Of a stretch of 64,000 bases of DNA, positions 57,229 to 64,000 are shown one piece after another. Position 1 is the first letter of the stretch. Each line of letters starts with the position of its first letter. The notes under the pieces are model-generated. The model searched no databases. It saw only the letters and a program-made list of their open reading frames with translations, and was not told the DNA's origin. Made by a program: the position numbers and the translations under genes. Origin of the DNA: Lyophyllum atratum (Eukaryota; Basidiomycota; Agaricomycetes; Agaricales; Lyophyllaceae); the NCBI GenBank assembly GCA_014905825.1, contig JACGCN010000012.1, positions 1,426,001-1,490,000 of the forward strand, written 5' to 3'.

Positions 57229-60200
57229 CTAGTCCACACCCGACTCGTCCAAAAGACGCTCCTGCTCCGCCCTCTCACTCCCACTGCGGCCCTCCCAATC
57301 ATCCTCCTTCAGACCAAGCTCGTTTTCATCAAACAACTTGTCCGCCCCATTCTCGCCGGCACCACTCCTGTCGGTCACCAAGTCCTCCTTCGTTTCGTCC
57401 TTCGCCCTCTCCCCTTCCACTGCCTCCTGCGCGTCCTGTAGCTGGGTCCCGTTACGCGGTATGAAGCGCCTTAGACGTCGGGAGCTGAACCGCCCGCCGA
57501 TTGGGAGACCTTCCAGTGTCTCGATACTGTAGGAGTTGCGGTCGCGGCTGGTGATGCGTCGGGGGGCCGACCATTTTGGTTCCATTTTCCTTCCCACCTT
57601 GAACGTGTAGTCGAGGTCGTTCCTATAGACTTGTACTAGCTGTCCGGCCTTGAATACGACCTCCTTTGGTGCCCGTCCTGTGACCCGTTTGTCGAACTTA
57701 GCTTTTCGTTCGTGTGCGTGATCGACGATGGTCGCGTAGCCATCTACCCTTTGCTGATCCATATAGGCCATCTGGACTGCGACGTCGGTCGTCGATGGTT
57801 CACGCGCCGCGACGTCGTTTGGTGTACGGTTGGTATTGATGACGAGACCGAGAAGCAATTCGTTTGGGGAGAACTTGAGGTGGGGCAGGATGCGGTTGTT
57901 CAGGTATTCGACGGCGGCGTCGAGGTGGTTTGGCCATGACTCCGGTACGTCCATCTTCTCGTATTCGTCTTCCCCCAGATCCGGTGCGCACATCCTCTTC
58001 AACCTCCCCAACAGCTTCCCATTCGTGTTCTCGACTAGGCCATTAATCCATGGTGAGTATGCTGGGACGACTCGTAGTTCTGTGCCCCTTGCTGCGCACG
58101 CCTCTCGTAGTACGTTGTTGTCAAACTCCGGGCCTCCGTCGACCATGAGCGCCTCAGGCGCAATGAACGTGGTCGAGATCTCGTTGTACTTCTTCGTTGT
58201 TGACGCACCCGTGGCTGGTTTCTTCAGCTTGTCGACCCAGATGTGCTGTGAGTATGTGTCGACATACAGCCCTAGCTTCACGAAGCCGCCCTTCCCTTTC
58301 GGCATGGACAGCGTGTCGGCGACCATTAGTTCGAATGGGTGTCGTCTTGTGATGGGCTCAAGAAGGGAGTGCAGGTGAGTCGGCCCAAAGCTTTTGCACT
58401 TACCGCAGTCCATGATCGCCGTCGTGATGGACTTGTCCAGCCGGGGACTGCAGAATTTGTCCAACATTTCGATCTTGACGAGGTCCCGGTGGAAGTGTCC
58501 CTTCTCCCGATGAATGTGCCACGCTTTCGCCACCGCCTCCAACTCGGAAATACACTCCACCCTAGCCTTCGCCCTCGCCGACTTCGTATCCCCCACCCTC
58601 CACAGCTTCCCGTCCTCTATCATATACCCTTGGGCTCGATGCCGTGCTCTCTTCCTCTCCCTTAGACTCCTGCCCTTGTCGAGCTCTAGCAGCGAGTCGA
58701 TTACCTCCAGGAAGATCTTTTCCTTTCCGAACCGTTCCTTAAGGCTTGTGTATGCCGACAGATGTGTCGCCTCTGTGACGTGGAAGATGTCGTTCTGGAG
58801 CCCGGTTCGTACCTCCCAGTCCTCACTGACTGTCCATTCGTGCCCGTCCCCGCTCTCTTTCGGAAGGTTGACGTATTTTCGACTGATTCCGTCGGCGACT
58901 AGGTTCAGGCGTCCTGGGCGATGTCGTACGTCTGTTATCTGGTGGGCTAGCACACCGTCTCGCCACCTCGCGTGCGTGGAGTTGAGCTTGTCGTTCATGA
59001 GATGGTCTCGCAGCGCCTGACAGTCCGTTTCCAGTTCGATAGGGTACCCCCAAACGACGTCCGAGAATTTGTCGAGGGAAAACTTCAGTGCCGCAAATTC
59101 CAGAAGGTAGGGTTTGTACTTCTCTTCTGTGACCGAGGTCCGTTTACCACAGAAGGCGACGGGGTGGATCCTCACAACCTCCTTCCCGTTCGGTAGGACT
59201 GTCTTGTGCTGTTGCGAGAGCATCCCGGCGAAGCCGAACTTGCATCCATCCGTCGTGACTATGAAGGGTGTTCCGTCGAACCGTGGGCCTTTCAGGACCG
59301 GCTCGCTAGTGAGCGCGACCTTCAGGCGTAGGAAGGCTCTGTCGTGTTCGGGTTTCCATATTCCCAGTAGGGAGTGTCCTTTCATAGCCCACCGATATGC
59401 CGCCTTCCCTTTACCCCTTGGGACGTCGAGACTACGCGCCAGGTCCGTGAGAGGCTGCGCCATGACAGCGTAACCCTTGACGAGGGATCTGAAATAGCCT
59501 GTCAGCCCCGTGAATGCCGTTAGATTCTGCACGTCAGTGGGAGTCTTCCAGTCGACGATGGCGGTTAGCTTGGTGAGATCGGGACGGATACCTTTAGGTC
59601 CTACGCGCGCGCCCGCGAAGACCGACTCTGTCATGAAGAAGCTGGACTTGGCGGCCGAGAGGGACAGCTTCTTCTCTCGCACCCGAGTGAGCAGTTGTCG
59701 GATGTTCCCCAGTTTGATGTCGAAGTCGTCGCCCGCCATACCGCCGTCGTCGACGAACAGCTCGAATAGGGTTCCTACCAGGTCGCCGAGGTTCCTTGCG
59801 GTCATCTCTGCAAAGGTGGATGGTGCCCCCGTGAGGCCGAATGGCATTCGCTTGTAGGAAAAGTATCCGCGGCCCTCGACGTAGAAGCAGATATATGGTC
59901 GGTCCTCCTCGGCCGTCTCGCACGCATAGAATCCCGCAGCAAAATCGAAGACGCTGACCCAGCGATGACCGCTGAGGCGCTGCTGTTTGGCCCGGATGTC
60001 ACCTTGTGGCATCGCCGGTACCTTGGTGACCTTGTTCAGATCTGCGAAGTCCTGACAGACTCTCCATTTCGCGGGTTTCGCTGGCGCATCCAGTCCGCGC
60101 GCTTCTGGTACGGTCTCGCGAGGCGGTAGATTCTCGAATGCAGATGGGAATCCGGCCGTTACGCACTGGTCGTTCAGTTTGTATTGAAGTTCCTCGATGG

Positions 60201-62087
60201 TGAGGCCACCTCCTTCGTGTGCCTTCTTGGCCAGGGTGGTCGCGCCGCAGCATTTGACGTCCTTGTGGTCTATGGGCTCGATTATTCCCGCCTCCAGCAT
60301 GTTGTCGATTACACTGTTATAATACTCCCTCTGTGAGCCGCTGAGTGGCCTCTGGTTCGGTTTGGTGCGGAATTTGGTGGTTTCGCGATCTGGTATGTTC
60401 AGTTTGTGTATGGCTCCGTCGACGGTGGTGACCTCGCTCAGCGATAACGCGAAACAGTCAGCGTATTCACGCAGAAGACTCACCGCCCTGGAGCGTTCGT
60501 CCTCGCTAAGATCGGTGCCCAGTGTGATCTCGCCGAGGACCGCGTCAACGCGTTCCTTCTTGAACGGATCCGTTTTCCGGGTCAGGACCGACGGCTTTAG
60601 GTTCATGGCTAGCAGGGGCTGTTCCGCTCCTGGGTGCTCGTCACTGTCCCCTGCAGCAGCGTCTAGCGTATAGACAGCCGACCAGTGTTCCTCTGGTTCG
60701 CCCGAGAGCTCCAGCGCGGTTCTAGGGGTATGTGTGTCAGAAACATATGTTTCGCGGTTGAAGTCAATGCCCGAGTGTACTTCCCTCGAGGGGGATTGCG
60801 AATCCCCCACCGAGTTTGCGCGCGTTGCCCTCAGGCGTTCGGTTCGAGCTTTCTTCACTCTTCTTTCCCTAAGCCACTTCGCTTGCTTCCTGTCCCCCCT
60901 CGTTCGTCTCGCTGTGAGCTGCTTCCCCAATCTCCATGCCTCCCGCTCTTCCTTGGTTCGTCGTAGTTCCCCTGTGCTCGTCCTTGGGTGTTCTACCACC
61001 ACTGGGACCCATTCCTCGTCCTGATCACTCTCTTCTATTGTGACGACGCTCCCTTCAGCCTCCGGTTCTGTAATGGGTGTCTGCTGGTCAACCTGTTCCA
61101 TCGCCACAATGGATTCTGGTGTCGAGACTTGCCTCGTGGGGGGTAACTCGTCCCCCCCGTGATTTGTCTGCGCCCAAGCCTTTTGCTTCCACTCCTGTGC
61201 TACGCGTCTCCGCTTTGTTCGCCCCGGTCGGGTCCAGGTTGGTGTATCCGGGGTTTCTGCTGTTTCAGGGTGTGGCTGGTCAAGCGGCTCCTGTGTTTCC
61301 TCTGATATAGTGGGTAAAACTTGCCTCGAGGGGGACGCGCGATGATCCCCCTTGAAACTTGTGCGCTGTTTGATATCGGTCGTGAGCCCGACAAGGAGCG
61401 GTGCCGCCACCCCTTTCACATTCGAGAACTGGTTCTCGAGCTTGACCCAGCCGTTCGCGTGTGGGATGTGGATGACATCGGGTTTATACTGGTGCATGGC
61501 CCCGAATGCCTCCAGTAGTGGTTTCCCGAATAGCAGTGCCCATGCGCCGCTGCTATCGAAGACCTCGAAAGCCCCCTCCCGACTCGTGTTCGCGACCACC
61601 ACCGTGCCTTCCCATACACCAACTGACGGGACGAGGTGACCGTTCGCCATTCGGAGTATGCGACTCGAAATGCGCAGTGGTGCTAGTCGGCTGCTAACCT
61701 GTTTGAATAGGGTTGCGTCAATGGCGTTTACCATAGCCCCGTCGTCAAAAACGCTCCTGAACCGTACGACCTCCCCCTTGGGTCCCCTGAGCTGTACGTC
61801 GTGTACGAACGGTACGCTCTTCCTCCTGCTCTCATTCAAGCCGTCCACTTCATACAGATCAAAGATGTGTGATTCTCGATGTGACGAATACATAGATGTG
61901 TCTGGGATAACCGCCTCAACCATCGGTAAAGCTCCCTCCCCACGACTTGGGGTACACTCTGTTATGGACGGCTGACTCCCGTCCCCGCGCAGCGCCTCCT
62001 CTTGCCCGGGGACTGCCCTTCCGTCGGTTCCTGTGAGTAGTTGGGTCGCCGTCGGAGCACTGAGCTCTACGTCGACGACCCTTCCCC
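57229..62087 (-). CDS. pol polyprotein (protease, RT, RNase H, integrase)
   Basis: The frame has its first ATG at 61,923 but is open upstream through 55 further codons into the gag 3' end, in the -1 frame. Domains in order: retropepsin-like FDDGAMVNAID (~61,740); RT with KMPFGLTGAPSTFAEMT-type core and catalytic FVDDGG (~59,750); RNase H TTDGCKFGFAGMLSQ, ETDCQALRDHL and VADGISRK; integrase zinc region H..H..CGKC (HREKGHFHRD / MDCGKCKSF); DDE core VADTLSMPKGKGGF, MVDGGPEFDNNV and NGLVENTNGKL; C-terminal PRRITSRDRNSYSIETLEG. Each catalytic residue appears present. 1,564 residues from the ATG, no stops. Probably made as a gag-pol fusion by frameshifting. Confidence 0.9.
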
Positions 62088-63695
62088 ATTTCCCTGTCCC
62101 TGTGCTTCCATCTGTTCTCGCAGGAACTCGTGTACGATGTGGTCGTTGTACTCTTCGCGGCTCATCCAGGTCCCCTCCGTGACAAGGTTGACGGCGGTGC
62201 TATTCCCCCCAGGGTTGGTTGCGTTCTTCTTGATTGACGCAGCGATCTGGCGCCATCGACGTTCGAGCAGTGGGATCATGCGGGTGCTGGCGCAGTTGCC
62301 GCCCATGTGGCCGGTGCAGCCGCACTTCCAGCATTCCCCACTCGCGACGGGGCTGGAGCCGGGGGAGAGCGGGTAGGGGCGGTCCTCGTTCGGTCCTTTG
62401 TTCCCGTGTTTCGCCGCGAACTCGCTGACTTGGGCCTCGTACAGTACTTTGCCGGCTGCGGTGTTCGGGTGGATCGGTAAGGCGAGGTTTATGACGTCAG
62501 CCCAGCGGTCGGTTGCAGGTCGGTTGGCATAGGCGGGGGAAGCGGTCGGGGGGACGTAGAAGGGGTTTGTGTTCTGGGGGCTTGGTGTTCGCGCGATGTT
62601 TGTGTTCGGGGCGGGACCTTGGGGCAAAAGGAATCGCGGGGTGGGGCCGAGGTTCACGTTTCGCAGCGTTGCCGCGAGCACCTTCGAGGGAGTCTGCTGC
62701 TGCTTCCTCAACATCACTAACTCTTCCTTCATCATCCTCTGCTCTTCTTCCCTCGCCTTGTCCTTGTCTTCCCGCTCCTGATTCTCCCTTATCTTCTCCA
62801 ACGATAGCCCCCGTACCTCGGTGCAGAACGCCGTCCAGGAAGTGTGGGTCCCGAGGAGCATCTTTACTGCGAGAGGTAGTGTCCCTCGCGTCGCGCTGAT
62901 GAGGAGACCGCCGGTGTCCGGTATGGCGTCGGCCAGGCGCTCAACCTTGTCCGCCCATGCGATGTGCGAGAGTTCCTCGACCCCGTTGACAGTGACGCGC
63001 TTCCCAATATCCTCCGCCCGCAGAACGGTCGCTGCGAGCATCGCCCGCTTCTCCTCCGTCGTCTTCGCCGCTACTACCCGTTCCGGCCATTTCGTGCTGA
63101 AAGCCGCCTCGAGGGCGTCCCACGTTGACGTGGTGCTGGCGTCAAGGCCCTTGTACCAGGCGTGGGCGTCGCTACCCGCCTTCAGAGAGAGCCGTAGGAG
63201 CCTGCACTTGTCCAGGTCTGATGCGGCCTTGCCTATGAACTTCCGCTCGATGGCGTTGATGAAGTCCTGGGGGTCTTCGCCTTCTCGTCCTACGTTACCC
63301 CAGAACAGTAGTGGTCCGTCTTCTGGCATCTCGAATTCTGGGAGAGGAAATGTGGTTATGGGTGAGGGTGGAGGTGGAGGAGGTGGAGGTGGAGGCCACG
63401 TGAAAACCGGCGGTTGTGACTGGTCGGGGCTGGGTGTGCGCGAATCTGAGTCGAAGCCTGATGCGCGTGATTCAAAGCCGAATGAATGTGAGTCAAAGCT
63501 GGCGGGGGTGCTTAGCGTGAACGAGGATGCTGTAGACGGCACTGCACCGTTCTGTGTAGAGAGGATGGGCCGGCCTCCCAAGTCGCGGTTCAGTGCGTTA
63601 GCTCGTGGAGCCAGAATGATCCAAGGGCCTTGTACGAAGACGCTGTCGGGGAACGGTATGGTGGTGTGGGTGTTGCAAGACTGTGCCGGGGACAC
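62067..63695 (-). CDS. gag (capsid/nucleocapsid)
   Basis: 542 codons. It has a Pro-rich region (WPPPPPPPPPPS), a capsid-like part (LFWGNVGREGEDPQDFINAI, TWDALEAAFSTKWPE), a Lys/Glu coiled region (EKIRENQEREDKDKAREEEQ), and one zinc knuckle CWKCGCTGHMGGNC (C-x2-C-x4-H-x4-C, ~62,290-62,335). It stops at TAG 62,067. It packages element RNA into virus-like particles within the cell. Confidence 0.88.
   Translation of the reverse strand: MSPAQSCNTHTTIPFPDSVFVQGPWIILAPRANALNRDLGGRPILSTQNGAVPSTASSFTLSTPASFDSHSFGFESRASGFDSDSRTPSPDQSQPPVFTWPPPPPPPPPPSPITTFPLPEFEMPEDGPLLFWGNVGREGEDPQDFINAIERKFIGKAASDLDKCRLLRLSLKAGSDAHAWYKGLDASTTSTWDALEAAFSTKWPERVVAAKTTEEKRAMLAATVLRAEDIGKRVTVNGVEELSHIAWADKVERLADAIPDTGGLLISATRGTLPLAVKMLLGTHTSWTAFCTEVRGLSLEKIRENQEREDKDKAREEEQRMMKEELVMLRKQQQTPSKVLAATLRNVNLGPTPRFLLPQGPAPNTNIARTPSPQNTNPFYVPPTASPAYANRPATDRWADVINLALPIHPNTAAGKVLYEAQVSEFAAKHGNKGPNEDRPYPLSPGSSPVASGECWKCGCTGHMGGNCASTRMIPLLERRWRQIAASIKKNATNPGGNSTAVNLVTEGTWMSREEYNDHIVHEFLREQMEAQGQGNGEGSST
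62088..62094 (-). promoter_or_regulatory. -1 frameshift heptamer GGGAAAT
   Basis: In the gag frame the bases read ..CAG GGA AAT.., an exact X-XXY-YYZ heptamer, with seven codons between it and the gag stop. The -1 frame entered there stays open through the whole of pol. Confidence 0.6.
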
Positions 63696-63699
63696 GTAG

Positions 63700-63757
63700 A
63701 CAGTTGACGGTTGAGCGGTTGAGCGGTTGACGGTTGACGGTTGACGGTTAGCGGTTG
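63700..63757. repeat. Short tandem repeat in element leader
   Basis: About eight degenerate copies of CGGTTGA, with CGGTTGAG and CGGTTGAC variants, lie between gag and the primer-binding site. Confidence 0.75.
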
Positions 63758-63813
63758 GGCGAGATGGGAATCAAGATAACAATTCGGTGCCAGTAGCGCT
63801 GTGTGGAGTTCGA

Positions 63814-63831
63814 ATCGCGCAGTTGTCACCA
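63814..63831 (-). other. Primer-binding site
   Basis: Minus strand TGGTGACAACTGCGCGAT, starting two bases inside the 5' LTR. Its complement ends ..GTTGTCACCA, like a tRNA 3' end with CCA, and is preceded by TTCGAATC, typical of a T-loop. The acceptor-stem sequence is reminiscent of a serine tRNA; identity is not certain. Confidence 0.65.
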
Positions 63832-63833
63832 GA

Positions 63834-64000
63834 TGGAGACGGCAGATCTGGCCGGCAGAGACACGCGTGGAGGAAGCCAAAAAGGGATGATGATTCGGTG
63901 AGCTGTCGCCTGCTGCCTCTCCCCGGTGCACTGCCACTACCGGCAGTGCCCGCTATCTAGTCTAATCTAGTCTAATCTAGTCTAATCCCTATCTAATGTG
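63834..64000 (-). repeat. 5' LTR (truncated by window end)
   Basis: Identical base for base, as read, to 56,956-57,122, including the GCACTGCC hairpin (63,928-63,949) and the 10-bp repeats (63,959-63,988). About 62 bases remain beyond the window. Confidence 0.9.

Larger units (their letters stand above)
56956..64000 (-). mobile_element. Ty3/gypsy LTR retrotransposon, apparently full-length (right end outside window)
   Basis: Order on the minus strand: 5' LTR (63,834 to about 64,062, cut by the window), primer-binding site, leader with short repeats, gag, pol (protease-RT-RNase H-integrase), weak polypurine tract, 3' LTR (57,184-56,956). LTRs begin TGTAACC and end GTCTCCA. The integrase lies after RT/RNase H, which defines Ty3/gypsy. 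Both ORFs lack stops, and the 167 bp of LTR present twice read as identical. The internal length fits a complete element of about 7.1 kb. It is inserted in an exon of the dynamin-like gene. Confidence 0.93.

Noticed and set aside
60700..61975. Plus-strand open frames of 90-110 codons inside the retroelement
   Set aside because: They are antisense shadows of the pol frame and carry no motif.
62821..63699. 292-codon plus-strand frame opposite gag
   Set aside because: Antisense to an intact gag with zinc knuckle. Gly and Ser runs reflect the complementary Pro-rich coding; no domain.
63805..63831. tRNA 3' end resemblance (TTCGAATC..CACCA)
   Set aside because: No acceptor or D arm upstream. It is explained by primer-binding-site complementarity next to the LTR.

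Overview
This window looks like nuclear DNA of a mushroom-forming basidiomycete (Agaricomycetes). The evidence is genes broken by many 50-60 nt GT-AG introns, a DUF6534 multi-pass membrane protein, F-box/LRR proteins, a group I fungal cytochrome P450 pair, a MATA_HMG-type HMG-box regulator, and a Ty3/gypsy LTR retrotransposon. Assignments come from reading translated motifs by eye. Splice sites were inferred only where the reading frame and family motifs demanded them.

Layout. 1-9.2 kb (accessory and decaying): a MYND-finger gene cut by the left edge (-), a complete P450 (-), then the relic of a DIS3/RRP44 exosome nuclease gene (-) spread over about 3 kb, with lost catalytic residues and an internal deletion. 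9.3-17.1 kb: a DUF6534 gene (+), a repeat-bearing unknown reading frame, a WRAP53/TCAB1-like WD40 gene (-), and a head-to-head pair of small Cys/His paralogues. 17.5-22.9 kb: a complete vacuolar-type alpha-mannosidase (GH38, +). 23-29 kb: a second MYND copy that has lost half its finger, an uncharacterised gene with a one-base frame slip, and a second P450 (+), paralogous to the first. 29.4-31.7 kb: diverged tandem repeats, then the HMG-box gene (-). 33-35 kb: F-box/LRR (-). 37-41 kb: SF1B (Upf1-like) helicase (-). 41.6-47.4 kb: MsrA (+), intact MYND copy (+), QCR6 (-), F-box protein (+), and a small membrane protein (+). 49.7-53.4 kb: AIG1-type GTPase (+) and aldehyde dehydrogenase (-). 54.1-57.0 kb: most of a dynamin-like GTPase (-). 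56,956 to beyond 64,000: a full Ty3/gypsy element (-).

How the parts relate. The retrotransposon is inserted inside a coding exon of the dynamin-like gene, four bases from that exon's splice donor, so the GTPase domain is separated from its start codon. Both large element ORFs are open. Where the two LTRs can be compared (167 bp) they read as identical, so the insertion looks recent. Gag and pol overlap in a -1 frame with a canonical GGGAAAT slippery heptamer near the end of gag. Housekeeping genes (QCR6, MsrA, mannosidase, WRAP53-like, ALDH, helicase) alternate with duplicated or decaying accessory genes (P450, MYND, DIS3 relic, DUF6534, F-box). No tRNA, rRNA or CRISPR array was recognised.
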